From: a virus
IMG/VR virus record: IMGVR_UViG_3300025154_000229
Span: 1-39,297 of that record
DNA: 39,297 nt
Strand: one strand, 5' to 3'
Positions 24,905 to 32,883 of this stretch are shown here, one piece after another; the stretch's first letter is position 1; each line of letters begins with the position of its first letter. The notes beneath the pieces are model-generated. The model saw only the letters and a list, made by a program, of their open reading frames with translations, did no database searches and was not told where the DNA came from. The translations under genes were made by a program, and so were the position numbers.

Positions 24905-25885
24905 ATGAAAGAGATTTTAGAGAAAATTGACAATGTTATACAAGACCTTGCCACCATGAATAGTCGTTTATATAACGGCAGTTTTGAGCAGTTATCAAAT
25001 ATGAGATTATACTTAATACGTATAAAATCAGACCTTGAAGCACAAATCAAAAAGCAGTCAGAATCAGAGCGGAAAACAGTTATTACAATTATTGACGACA
25101 CGTGCCAAAAGAAGTCTGATGCAGACAGTAACAAGATAATAGATTGGTTTACAACATTGCCGTTAACAACTACTTACGGTTCTATGCCAAGTGCAGGTAC
25201 TATTAGATTTAACCAGTTAATAAAAGAATTACAAGAAAAACTAAGACCAACATCAAAACCTGCCAAAACTCCAAAACTATCAATTGCCGAACGAATTGAA
25301 CAAATACGAAAAACAGGTGAAAAACCAACAACGGGCGGTTATAATGAAAGTGAATTAAGAAGTATGAGTGAAATATTTGAGATAAAAGACCATGACGTTA
25401 TCCGAGAAAATCACAAACTTGTTATTGATAAAAAAACAGGATATTTCATTGTAATATTAAAAACTAATGAATATTATTTACCTTTGTCATTAGAAAATAT
25501 TTTCAAAGACCATATAGGTGAAAATTTAATTGATTTTTGCCGTCTCCCTACACGTCGTGAAAAAGCTATTTTCTATGAATTTTATCCTGAGTATCGGAAT
25601 GAAGTAAAAGAACCTGAAAAAGTAGTCAAGATATATGATTTAAAAGAGTATGAGATAACAATTGACAATTTTGAACTTTACAAAGGACTGTATTTGTTTT
25701 TAAGTGCGTTTGGCGGCATAACTGTTAAATTAGTTAAAATGAAAAACAATAATTTGTGGTTAAAACCAGCACACACAACTAAAAAAGAATCAATTACAAT
25801 ACTTACAAAAGACATATTCCAATGTTGTCGTTATGCGACAGAATTAGAAATAGCAGAGTACAAAGAAAACGAGGTAAAAAAATGA
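24905..25885 (+). CDS. Unknown 326-residue protein
   Basis: Residues 1-60 form a helical, coiled-coil-like start; a Lys/Pro/Thr-rich linker lies near residues 118-150; the C-terminal two thirds are mixed alpha/beta with many Lys/Glu. No catalytic motif recognised. It follows the glycosyltransferase by 2 bp and may belong to the same operon. Ends with ATGA. Confidence 0.55.
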   Translation: MKEILEKIDNVIQDLATMNSRLYNGSFEQLSNMRLYLIRIKSDLEAQIKKQSESERKTVITIIDDTCQKKSDADSNKIIDWFTTLPLTTTYGSMPSAGTIRFNQLIKELQEKLRPTSKPAKTPKLSIAERIEQIRKTGEKPTTGGYNESELRSMSEIFEIKDHDVIRENHKLVIDKKTGYFIVILKTNEYYLPLSLENIFKDHIGENLIDFCRLPTRREKAIFYEFYPEYRNEVKEPEKVVKIYDLKEYEITIDNFELYKGLYLFLSAFGGITVKLVKMKNNNLWLKPAHTTKKESITILTKDIFQCCRYATELEIAEYKENEVKK

Positions 25886-26055
25886 CCGAAAAATTAGAGC
25901 AACTAAAAGACGAAGTTAAATCGGCGGCAAAAGAATTAAACGATTATTGCCTTGAAAATAAGTACGAATTGACATTAAAACCGTCATTAGTAGTAAATCC
26001 AAAAAACACTTTTGATACTCAGCTAAAAATTTATATAAGTAAGGAATTGAAATGA
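25882..26055 (+). CDS. Unknown 57-residue protein
   Basis: ATG 25882 overlaps the previous stop (ATGA); an upstream in-frame start at 25822 is inside that gene. A helical, charged N-terminus is followed by a short beta part. No family recognised. ATGA downstream. Confidence 0.45.
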   Translation: MTEKLEQLKDEVKSAAKELNDYCLENKYELTLKPSLVVNPKNTFDTQLKIYISKELK

Positions 26056-26339
26056 CTAACTCCGAACTAATAACAATAATCTCAAATCTGTTAGACGTGC
26101 CTGAATCAGATATGAAATCACAGAGCCGAAAAAGTCATATAGTTGAGGCACGGCATTTGGCAATGTATTTTATCAAATGTTTAAATAATACCACAATGGT
26201 TAATATCGGTAAATTGTTAAACCGAGACCATACGACTGTAAGTTATGCAATTGAAAGGGTATTTAACACTGCAAACAAACACAATCCTAAATTTAACAAG
26301 AAGTTTATTTTAATTAATAATGAGATAGGTGAAAAATGA
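26052..26339 (+). CDS. Stand-alone DnaA domain IV-like protein
   Basis: 95 residues. SQSRKSHIVEARHLAMYFIK (23-42) corresponds to the basic loop and helix of DnaA domain IV. NIGKLLNRDHTTVSYAIERV (51-70) matches the DnaA signature (IGxxFGGRDHTTVxHA). The AAA+ ATPase domains of DnaA are absent, so it can bind DNA but not drive origin opening alone. It may compete with host DnaA for DnaA boxes or mark phage sites. One perfect DnaA box (TTATCCACA, 22571-22579) is within the window, but inside a gene. Confidence 0.82.
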   Translation: MTNSELITIISNLLDVPESDMKSQSRKSHIVEARHLAMYFIKCLNNTTMVNIGKLLNRDHTTVSYAIERVFNTANKHNPKFNKKFILINNEIGEK

Positions 26340-26542
26340 GTTGTAAACAAATAACACAATTACAGGCATTAGATTATGAATTAAAATCTCATGTATGGTT
26401 AGGTAAAATATCAAATAAATATTTGCAAAATATAATAGGTTTTTATTTTGGACGTAAAGTTCAAAGGAAATATCGTAATTATTTGTATAATAATCAAATG
26501 GAAAAAGAAACAAACGAAATATTACAAAGTATAACAAATTAG
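26336..26542 (+). CDS. Unknown basic 68-residue protein
   Basis: Basic, aromatic middle (FYFGRKVQRKYRNYLYN) and helical ends. ATGA overlap with the DnaA-like gene, so the two may be co-translated. Function unknown. Confidence 0.5.
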   Translation: MSCKQITQLQALDYELKSHVWLGKISNKYLQNIIGFYFGRKVQRKYRNYLYNNQMEKETNEILQSITN

Positions 26543-26549
26543 GTGTAAA

Positions 26550-26786
26550 ATGACACTATCAGAATCCAAAGACTTAAAAGGCTTATGCTTTCAAACGTCA
26601 CCACTTGAATATTATAAGATTATTGAAATTATTAAATCAGTAATATTCTGCCAACGGTATAAAAAAGCAGAGTTTTTATTTGACGTGTTTACAAATATGT
26701 CCGGCGACGTGTTGTTACCATTATCGTTAAACGAATTTTCAGATGTAAACGTTTTGCAAGAAAATGAAATAAGAGAAAAAATATGA
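26550..26786 (+). CDS. Unknown 78-residue protein
   Basis: Mixed helical sequence with no recognised motif; overlaps the endolysin by ATGA. Confidence 0.5.
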   Translation: MTLSESKDLKGLCFQTSPLEYYKIIEIIKSVIFCQRYKKAEFLFDVFTNMSGDVLLPLSLNEFSDVNVLQENEIREKI

Positions 26787-27250
26787 GTAAAATAGTAGAA
26801 ATTGCACGGTTAGAAATTGGAACTGTCGAAAGTCCAAAGAACTCAAATAAAACAAAATACGGTGTTTGGTTCGGATATAATGGCGTTCCTTGGTGTGCGG
26901 AGTTTGTTTCTTGGTGTTATTATCATGCTGGTTATCCTTTAGAGCCTATCGGGTTTAAAAAAGGTTTTGCAGGATGTCAAACGGCAGTTGCACATTTTAA
27001 AAAGACTAATCAAATAACTAAGAATCCACAGCCGGGAGACATTGTATTTTTTGACTGGAACGGTGACGGACGTTATGACCATACCGGAATATTTGAAAGG
27101 TCGTCAATTAATAACAAATCCTTTTATTCAATTGAAGGCAATACATCATTATCAAATAACAGTAACGGTGGTGAAGTTATGTTAAGAACACGCTCGTATA
27201 AAAATTGTATATTCGTACACACTAAAATATTAAATGAAGGTAACTTTTGA
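26783..27250 (+). CDS. CHAP-domain endolysin
   Basis: 155 residues, essentially one CHAP domain. Cys38 lies in GVPWCAEFVSWC, His100 in YDHTGIF, and Glu118/Asn120 in SIEGNT, the expected Cys-His-Glu/Asn arrangement. PQPGDIVFFDWNGDG precedes the His as usual. CHAP enzymes cleave peptidoglycan as amidases or endopeptidases. No signal peptide, so export needs a holin (candidate at 6008). It sits before the ParB/terminase genes. Confidence 0.88.
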   Translation: MSKIVEIARLEIGTVESPKNSNKTKYGVWFGYNGVPWCAEFVSWCYYHAGYPLEPIGFKKGFAGCQTAVAHFKKTNQITKNPQPGDIVFFDWNGDGRYDHTGIFERSSINNKSFYSIEGNTSLSNNSNGGEVMLRTRSYKNCIFVHTKILNEGNF

Positions 27251-27813
27251 AAACAGAATCAGTAAACATTAACAAACTAAAACTTAATCCTGCAAATCCA
27301 AGAACGTTTACAGAATACAATATAAATGACATGGTTAAAAGTCTTATATGTTTTCCTGAAATGTATAAGATACGTCCAATGGCAATTGCTGACAACGTTC
27401 CAATTGGTGGCAATTTACGTTTAAAAGCGTTCAAACAAATTCTAACAATGAAGTTAGACGACATTGGAATTTTAATTGCCGACAAATCCAAAGACAAATC
27501 CAAAGAACGAGTAGAATTTCTAATTGATTATTGGAGTGAATTTCAGACTAAAAAACAAGTTGAAATTGTAAACGCAAATGATTTGACGCCGGAGCAAAGA
27601 CGTGAATTTATTATAAGAGATAATATTTCGTTAGGCAGTTTCGATTATGATATGTTGGCAAATAGTTGGGAGGTCTCAGACTTAAAAGAGTGGGGTGTTC
27701 AATTGCCGGTGTGGGGAGATACGATTGAAGACTTGGATTCATTTTTTGAAAACAATAACGAAACCAATGATAAGAAACCTAAATTATGTCCTCACTGTGG
27801 TAAGGAATTATGA
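27247..27813 (+). CDS. ParB-like nuclease-domain protein with C-terminal zinc motif
   Basis: 188 residues starting at TTG 27247, which overlaps the endolysin stop (TTGA); no in-frame ATG lies nearby. The N-terminus SVNINKLKLNPANPR, then DNVPIGGNLRLKAF, is the ParB/Srx core (NPR and GGxxRxxA). Later LTPEQRREFIIRDNISLGSFDYD is typical of phage ParB-like proteins near terminases. The end CPHCGKEL looks like half a zinc ribbon. Such phage proteins often sit before terminase and may act as nuclease or DNA-binding packaging factors. Confidence 0.8.
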   Translation: MKTESVNINKLKLNPANPRTFTEYNINDMVKSLICFPEMYKIRPMAIADNVPIGGNLRLKAFKQILTMKLDDIGILIADKSKDKSKERVEFLIDYWSEFQTKKQVEIVNANDLTPEQRREFIIRDNISLGSFDYDMLANSWEVSDLKEWGVQLPVWGDTIEDLDSFFENNNETNDKKPKLCPHCGKEL

Positions 27814-27908
27814 TGTTGTATATTGCAGGAGGTTTAAGTGGCAATTTTTACAATGAAAGTACGAAAATTGAGTTTATGAAGTATTTGCATAAAGACTCGG
27901 AGGCATAA
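27810..27908 (+). CDS. Small ORF, 32 residues, possible remnant
   Basis: ATGA overlap upstream and one base before the next ATG. The start MMLYIAGGLSGNFYNES resembles the N-terminus of nucleotide-handling folds (LYIAGxxxG), but the protein stops after 32 residues. It may be a short true gene or what is left of a larger one. Confidence 0.4.
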   Translation: MMLYIAGGLSGNFYNESTKIEFMKYLHKDSEA

Positions 27909-27909
27909 C

Positions 27910-28308
27910 ATGGCATACGACGTAATGGAATTGGAGAAAAAAGCAATTGAGGCAGCAACAAATTACAACTGCTTATTTACAGACGATATTATAGCACATT
28001 TGGGAATATCTCGGCAAACATTTTATAATCATAATCTTGACAAATTAGACAATCTTAAAGCAATTATTGAAAACAATAAATATAAAATCAAAAATTTATT
28101 ACGCACAAAATGGGCAGAATCCGATAACGCAACAACTCAAATAGTTTTGTATAAATTGTGTGCAACCGATGAAGAGTTGAAATTGCTTAATCCTAACCAA
28201 CGTAATGAAAATATTAATTTAAATCTCAATGTTGACGGTGACATAAAATCTATGTCAGAATCGGAGCGGTTAGACGAAATTGAAAGGATAAGGAAATTAT
28301 TGAACTGA
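27910..28308 (+). CDS. Terminase small subunit (putative)
   Basis: 132 residues. The N-terminal HTH (CLFTDDIIAHLGISRQTFYNH) is followed by a helical stretch, then a C-terminal region (DGDIKSMSESERLDEIERIRKLL) suited to contact the large subunit. Position directly before TerL and size support the call. It would bind the packaging site. Confidence 0.75.
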   Translation: MAYDVMELEKKAIEAATNYNCLFTDDIIAHLGISRQTFYNHNLDKLDNLKAIIENNKYKIKNLLRTKWAESDNATTQIVLYKLCATDEELKLLNPNQRNENINLNLNVDGDIKSMSESERLDEIERIRKLLN

Positions 28309-28325
28309 CAGATACGGTAAGCATA

Positions 28326-29669
28326 TTGACAGATATTTACACGTCATTTAAAAAATTAGCTTTTGATGACGTGTCTTATTTTTTACCGTACGCAAATAAA
28401 GAACTTGAAATACCTGCTCATTTAAAACCAATACCGGACGTAATCAATTCAATCATAAAAGGCAATATCGAAAGAGTATCATTTTCCGTACCGCCACAGC
28501 ATGGCAAATCATTAATGTTGTTGTATGGTATATGTTTGTATCTAATGAAAAATCCGACGAAATACGTTGCTTATATCGGTTACGCTCAGCAGTTCGCACA
28601 GTCACAGACACGCAAAAGCATAGTATTATTTAATAAATTTGGTATTGTTAGTGCCGTCAACACGCAACGTGAATACATTAATATAGCAGGTGGCGGTTTA
28701 TTGACTTCAAGTATCGGCGGTGTTTTGACAGGTTATCCGATTGACTGGTTAATTATAGATGACCCTATTTCGGGACCGGCTCAGGCACATTCAAAAGTTT
28801 ACCGTGAGGCACTTTGGGACTGGTTTAATGAAGTAGCAAATCCGAGAATCAGACCGACGACATCATTAACCGTAGTACACACACGTTGGCATTTAGACGA
28901 CTTAATAGGGCGGTTAATAAAGACTAACTACAAAATGCAACATATTAGGATACCTGCTTTATTAAACGGATTAGATGTTGTTGGTAAGCCCGTAGAACAT
29001 ACCCAAGAACTTGACGCTCCGTTATGGAATAAATTTGGTTATGACTTTTATAATGATATTAGACGTTCAAATCCTTATACGTTTTATGCCTTATATCAGG
29101 GCTTACCAATTTCAAAAGGCAACACGGTATTCAAAGATGTTTGTTATTATAGTAAGCTCCCTGAAAATTACAGAGTACAAATAGGAACGGATTTTGCTTA
29201 CACAGAATCGTCAAAAGCGGATTACAGCGTAATCGTAATTATGTATTACTCAGACGGAAAATATTATGTTGTTGACGTTATACGTTATCAAAAAGAAATT
29301 GATTACACTTATAAAATTATTACAGATGTTTACGCAAAATACAAAACCCGTATTGCAATAGAATCGAATGGAACTCAAAAATCCGTAGCAGATACTATTG
29401 AAAAGATGGTTGACAGGGGCAAAATAAAGCGGTGTAATCCGACATTAGATAAATTTGCACGTTCGCAAGCATTTAGTTCGTCATGGAATTTAGGTGACGT
29501 GTTACTGCCAGACCCGTCAATATATCCTAATAACTGGTTAAATGAGTATATTGAAGAGGTGTCAAATTTTACAGGTGTAAAGGATTTACACGATGACCAA
29601 GTGGACGCTTCCGTCAATGCTTTTGAAAATTCAGAGCAAAGCGTCGGAGCGTGGAAAATTGATAAATAA
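28326..29669 (+). CDS. terL: Terminase large subunit
   Basis: 447 residues from TTG 28326 (no ATG/GTG nearby; a CTG at 28305 is possible). Walker A-like PPQHGKS at 56-62, Walker B LIIDD at 142-146, then the TVVHTRWHLDDLIGRL coupling region. The RNase H-like nuclease shows IGTDFAYTESSKADYSV, an AIESNG strand and DDQVDASVNA at the end. This is the packaging motor that cuts and pumps phage DNA into the prohead through the portal at 29723. Confidence 0.93.
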   Translation: MTDIYTSFKKLAFDDVSYFLPYANKELEIPAHLKPIPDVINSIIKGNIERVSFSVPPQHGKSLMLLYGICLYLMKNPTKYVAYIGYAQQFAQSQTRKSIVLFNKFGIVSAVNTQREYINIAGGGLLTSSIGGVLTGYPIDWLIIDDPISGPAQAHSKVYREALWDWFNEVANPRIRPTTSLTVVHTRWHLDDLIGRLIKTNYKMQHIRIPALLNGLDVVGKPVEHTQELDAPLWNKFGYDFYNDIRRSNPYTFYALYQGLPISKGNTVFKDVCYYSKLPENYRVQIGTDFAYTESSKADYSVIVIMYYSDGKYYVVDVIRYQKEIDYTYKIITDVYAKYKTRIAIESNGTQKSVADTIEKMVDRGKIKRCNPTLDKFARSQAFSSSWNLGDVLLPDPSIYPNNWLNEYIEEVSNFTGVKDLHDDQVDASVNAFENSEQSVGAWKIDK

Positions 29670-29689
29670 AATATTGTAAGTTATTTTCG
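29658..29689 (+). promoter_or_regulatory. Candidate late-type promoter P6 before portal
   Basis: ATTG (29658-29661), 20 bp, TATTTTCG (29682-29689), 33 bp before the portal ATG. The box context GTTATTTTCGTTA...ACTAAA recurs as GTTACTTTCGTAA...ACTAAA at 36522 in front of the protease/capsid genes, but at no early operon. The -33 overlaps the end of terL. Confidence 0.5.
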
Positions 29690-29722
29690 TTAATGACTAA
29701 AATAAATATTTAAGGTAAAAAT

Positions 29723-31021
29723 ATGTCTTTTTTAAAAAACATTGCCAACAAAGCCCTGAAAACAGAATCAGTAAACGTTATGCTATTGCCGAGCGGTGGT
29801 GGTTCATTTTGGAATATTAACAGCTTAATCCACAATCCTAATAAAGTTGACATCTTTGCAGGGTGGGCGTTTATAGCTATGAATCATATTGCAACTGCCG
29901 TTAGTGCTACAAAATACTATGCAGAGCGTAAAGACAAAGACGGTTATACGACATTAACAGACGAAGACCATTGGTCGGCTTATCTATTGGAAAATCCAAA
30001 TCCAGAACAAGAGGATTTTGAGACTATCACAAAATTAACTGCTATGGACTTTTTAGAACATGGCAAAGCGTACCAACGTTCAATAATCGGTGAACGTATC
30101 AAAGTGCCTATTCAGTTGTTTGGAATACCGTCCGTAGCAATACGAAATAATTATGGCACCCGCACCGGCGACCCTATGATAATTGATTATACGTTACAAG
30201 CGGGCGGGGGTACAATAACAATACCGAAATCTGAAATGATTTACATTAAAGATTTAACAGCAAGAAGTTATGAAACCTCAACCGTTGACGGTCAGCCGTC
30301 TATGTTAAACGCTGCAATGGAAGCAATACTAAATGCAGGTGAACGGTTAGAGTTTAACAGACGGTTTTTAAGTCGTGATGGTAAAATGCCTTATATCGTT
30401 ACAACTGACCTAGAACTTGGCGACATTCAGGCGAACACGTTATTAAGTCGTATCCGAGAATCTATGGGCTCAATTTTCAGACCTGAAATCTTATTAGATA
30501 AGGGTATTAAAGTTGAATCGTTGGTGCAAGGCGGTAACGGTATAAACTCAATGGTTGAAATACCTAATCGTGAATTAGTAGAACATATATTAGCTTGTTT
30601 TAATAGCAATATAGCAGTTGTTACGGGTTTACACGCAAATAGAAATACTCAAATTTCAACAATGAATGAATATTATTATACAGCCGTTGAACCGATTAGT
30701 AAAAAAATATGCAAAGGACTTACAAGAAACTTTAAGCAATATGACGGAACAATCAGGATTAGTTTTGAGGCAAGACGTGAACAGGATGTAGACTTCATGT
30801 TACGTCAAAATGAATCCGATATTGCTAATGGTCTGAAAACACCTAATGAAGTATTAACCGAGCGTGGTTATCCGACATTTGAGGGCGGTGACATTAGAAT
30901 AATCAAATACGGTTTTCAAAAATTAGAATCAGTAACAAATCCACCTGAAATATTAGACGAAATTACAAGTGAAAGCTCGTATGCTGAAATATCAAAAGCA
31001 TTAAAAAAAAAACTTTTATGA
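29723..31021 (+). CDS. Portal protein
   Basis: 432 residues in the HK97-type portal pattern: FAGWAFIAMNHIATAVS near the start, YLLENPNPEQ, then FLEHGKAYQ, PKSEMIYIKD, and GNGINSMVEIPNRELVEHILACFN with AVEPISKKI near the end. It forms the dodecameric vertex ring through which TerL packages DNA. It overlaps the head morphogenesis gene by ATGA. Confidence 0.9.
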   Translation: MSFLKNIANKALKTESVNVMLLPSGGGSFWNINSLIHNPNKVDIFAGWAFIAMNHIATAVSATKYYAERKDKDGYTTLTDEDHWSAYLLENPNPEQEDFETITKLTAMDFLEHGKAYQRSIIGERIKVPIQLFGIPSVAIRNNYGTRTGDPMIIDYTLQAGGGTITIPKSEMIYIKDLTARSYETSTVDGQPSMLNAAMEAILNAGERLEFNRRFLSRDGKMPYIVTTDLELGDIQANTLLSRIRESMGSIFRPEILLDKGIKVESLVQGGNGINSMVEIPNRELVEHILACFNSNIAVVTGLHANRNTQISTMNEYYYTAVEPISKKICKGLTRNFKQYDGTIRISFEARREQDVDFMLRQNESDIANGLKTPNEVLTERGYPTFEGGDIRIIKYGFQKLESVTNPPEILDEITSESSYAEISKALKKKLL

Positions 31022-31812
31022 TTGACGAAATATCATACCAAGTATATTGGAAATCATTAGACAGCCATAATGAAAAATATGTGAAAAAAATACAATCAGA
31101 TGTAAGCAAAACGTTTTTTGATTTACAGACTGAAATATTATCGAATAACAATTTGGAAAAAGCAATTGACAGTTTATTGATACTGCAAAAAGGTATTGAG
31201 GCAGAATCAGGATTTAAATTGTTTGACATAAAAAGATGGACTCAAATATTAGTTAATAACACAAAAACCAACACACGTGCTTTAATTGAGGCTGTTATGA
31301 AACGTGCCGGACGTGAAATAAAAACTAATGTAGAGCCAACGGAATATGAGAAACAAATAGCAGAATCGTTTAAAAAGAATAACAAAAACCATGCAGAATC
31401 TATTAAGACAATTGACAGAGACTTAAAAAAAGAAGTTGAAAGAATTGTAGAACAAAACCCGTTAGCAACCAAAGACGAATTAAAAGAGTTATTCAAAGAA
31501 AAACTACAATACAAATTTAAAGAAGTTTTTACAGAATCTCGTTCAAATTTAATAGCACAAACAAGCTCGACATATACAAGCGGTCAGGGTCAAAAGATTG
31601 TATGGAATGACAACGGATATGACTTGACTTGGTTAACGCAACGTGACGGCGACGTAAGAGATAGTCATGTAGAAATGGACGGCAAGAGACCAGACGAAAA
31701 CGGTTGGTTTAACGTTAACGGTGACGTAATGCAAAGTCCGGGCGGTGGCTCAGACCCTGCCGAAAATTGTAATTGTAGATGCGTTGGTTTTCCTAAAAAG
31801 AGAGCTAACTAA
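31018..31812 (+). CDS. Head morphogenesis protein (Mu F / SPP1 gp7 type)
   Basis: 264 residues. The C-terminal domain has SNLIAQTSSTYTSGQGQK, LTWLTQRDGDVRDSHVEMDG, then QSPGGGSDPAENCNCRCVGF, the full Phage_Mu_F signature with its terminal Cys-rich motif. A long helical N-terminal part precedes it. These minor head proteins contact portal and capsid and affect DNA ejection. Shares a base with the SSB gene. Confidence 0.88.
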   Translation: MIDEISYQVYWKSLDSHNEKYVKKIQSDVSKTFFDLQTEILSNNNLEKAIDSLLILQKGIEAESGFKLFDIKRWTQILVNNTKTNTRALIEAVMKRAGREIKTNVEPTEYEKQIAESFKKNNKNHAESIKTIDRDLKKEVERIVEQNPLATKDELKELFKEKLQYKFKEVFTESRSNLIAQTSSTYTSGQGQKIVWNDNGYDLTWLTQRDGDVRDSHVEMDGKRPDENGWFNVNGDVMQSPGGGSDPAENCNCRCVGFPKKRAN

Positions 31813-32123
31813 TGATTAAAAGTCAGAATGAAACTAAACTAATTGGAACTGTAATAACCAATGCAGAAAAAATCAATTTCGATGACGGTCGGCGGTGTTT
31901 AGCATTTAAGCTATTAACTCAAATAGACGTAACGAATAAAGACGGTGACGTGCGGACATATAAAGAATACCACCCTATTTTATTATGGAATAGTTTAGCT
32001 GATGTCAATATGAATTTACAGCCTAATGACGTTGTATCTGTCACAGGTCGTAACCACTGGAAAAAAGTTGACGGTCTTGAATACTGTGAAATCATAGCAG
32101 ATAATTGTTATAAACTGAAATAG
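31812..32123 (+). CDS. ssb: Single-stranded DNA-binding protein (OB fold)
   Basis: 103 residues. KLIGTVITNAEKI, then FKLLTQIDVTNKDGDVRTYKEYHPILLWN, DVVSVTGRNHWKK and CEIIADNCYKL follow the SSB OB-fold strand pattern (LIGxVxxxPE, W at strand 4, GRLxxxxW). There is no acidic C-terminal tail, so it may not recruit host partners as cellular SSB does. It is placed in the head operon although it would work with the Sak4/exonuclease pair. Confidence 0.75.
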   Translation: MIKSQNETKLIGTVITNAEKINFDDGRRCLAFKLLTQIDVTNKDGDVRTYKEYHPILLWNSLADVNMNLQPNDVVSVTGRNHWKKVDGLEYCEIIADNCYKLK

Positions 32124-32131
32124 GAATTAAT

Positions 32132-32548
32132 ATGACAATGGAAGGAATAAAAGAACCCGCACCGCTCCGAGACAGAATGTATGAAACTGTATATTTTGAG
32201 GACGGCACTCAATACAAATTTGGCAATACGACAATACCTAAAATTTTAAATAGCAAAGGTAAACCAATTATGGGTATGACACCAGGATTAATAGACCCCA
32301 AAAAAGTAATTATAGTACCGCCGTTAATGGTTAATGAAAATAAATCCACACCACAAAAAGAAAATATTTATTATCTTACTACTCAAAAACTAATAGATAG
32401 ACGGCAAACGGCACTTGAAAATAATGATATGACTGAATTAATTAAAATATGTGAAGAAATAGAATCACGTTTAACAAAACAAAAAGCATCTTGTAAACTA
32501 ACATTAAAAGATAAATTGATTCAGTATTTAAGAACATTGACAAATTAA
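32132..32548 (+). CDS. Unknown 138-residue protein after SSB
   Basis: N-terminal beta part (YFEDGTQYKFGNTTIPK, PPLMVN), then a C-terminal helical region with Lys/Arg. No family recognised. Last gene before the RNA region; its stop overlaps a weak hairpin (TAAGG/CCTTA, about 32546-32562). Confidence 0.5.
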   Translation: MTMEGIKEPAPLRDRMYETVYFEDGTQYKFGNTTIPKILNSKGKPIMGMTPGLIDPKKVIIVPPLMVNENKSTPQKENIYYLTTQKLIDRRQTALENNDMTELIKICEEIESRLTKQKASCKLTLKDKLIQYLRTLTN

Positions 32549-32614
32549 GGATAAAAACCTTATAAAAATAAATCTTTAAAATAATAAAATAAATATCTCT
32601 AAATTAATTTTTAA

Positions 32615-32646
32615 TTTGCATATCTCAGAATTAATTATTATTTTTG
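32615..32646 (+). promoter_or_regulatory. Bacteroidota-type promoter P7 (RNA genes)
   Basis: TTTG (32615-32618), 20 bp, TATTTTTG (32639-32646): exact consensus. Two 12/13 matches of the dyad ATTAATTATTAAT overlap its boxes (32603-32615 and 32630-32642). It would transcribe the structured RNA, tRNA-His and the small-gene operon behind them. Confidence 0.7.
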
Positions 32647-32672
32647 TATTGTATTAATTTGTTCTTTGATTT

Positions 32673-32877
32673 GGCACGTGGCGGAATAGAGACGCTAATC
32701 AGATATATGAGAACTTGCTGGGTATTAAGGGCATAATCCCTAAACGTGCTGGCAAGACCGTAGCTGGGTGATGCAGAGATTGTATCAAAGCGGAGGGCGG
32801 CTATCTGGTAAGACGTAAAACGAGGCGTTGCTACACGCCTATCATATATCATTGCAGGAATCGAATACTGTCGTGCC
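32673..32877 (+). ncRNA. 205-nt structured RNA with tRNA-Leu-like 5' end
   Basis: A closing helix GGCACG (32673-32678) / CGTGCC (32872-32877) brackets the element. The first 24 nt, with GTGGCGGAAT and AGACGC, match the D-arm of bacterial tRNA-Leu except for a shorter D-loop. A T-loop-like ATCGAAT lies before the 3' acceptor strand. A 9-bp helix GATATATGA/TCATATATC (32702-32710, 32840-32848) sits where an anticodon stem would be. Inside are CTTGC/GCAAG, AGGG/CCCT, ACC-TAGC/GCTA-GGT, TGATGCA/TGTATCA (7 bp, 5-nt loop) and GGCGT/ACGCC. Options: a tRNA-Leu with a structured intron, a tmRNA-like molecule, or a new tRNA-like RNA. Known group I or tmRNA cores were not recognised. Confidence 0.5.
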
Positions 32878-32883
32878 TTTCAT

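Noticed and set aside
32673-32750. A 78-nt ordinary tRNA closed by GGCACGT/ACGTGCT
   Set aside because: No 5-bp anticodon stem with a 7-nt loop can be formed and the T-loop is not canonical; the 205-nt reading explains more of the sequence.
32673-32877. Group I intron or tmRNA as a firm call
   Set aside because: A segment like TGCAGAGA recalls a group I intron R element, but no matching P7 partner was found; no tag reading frame typical of tmRNA is visible.
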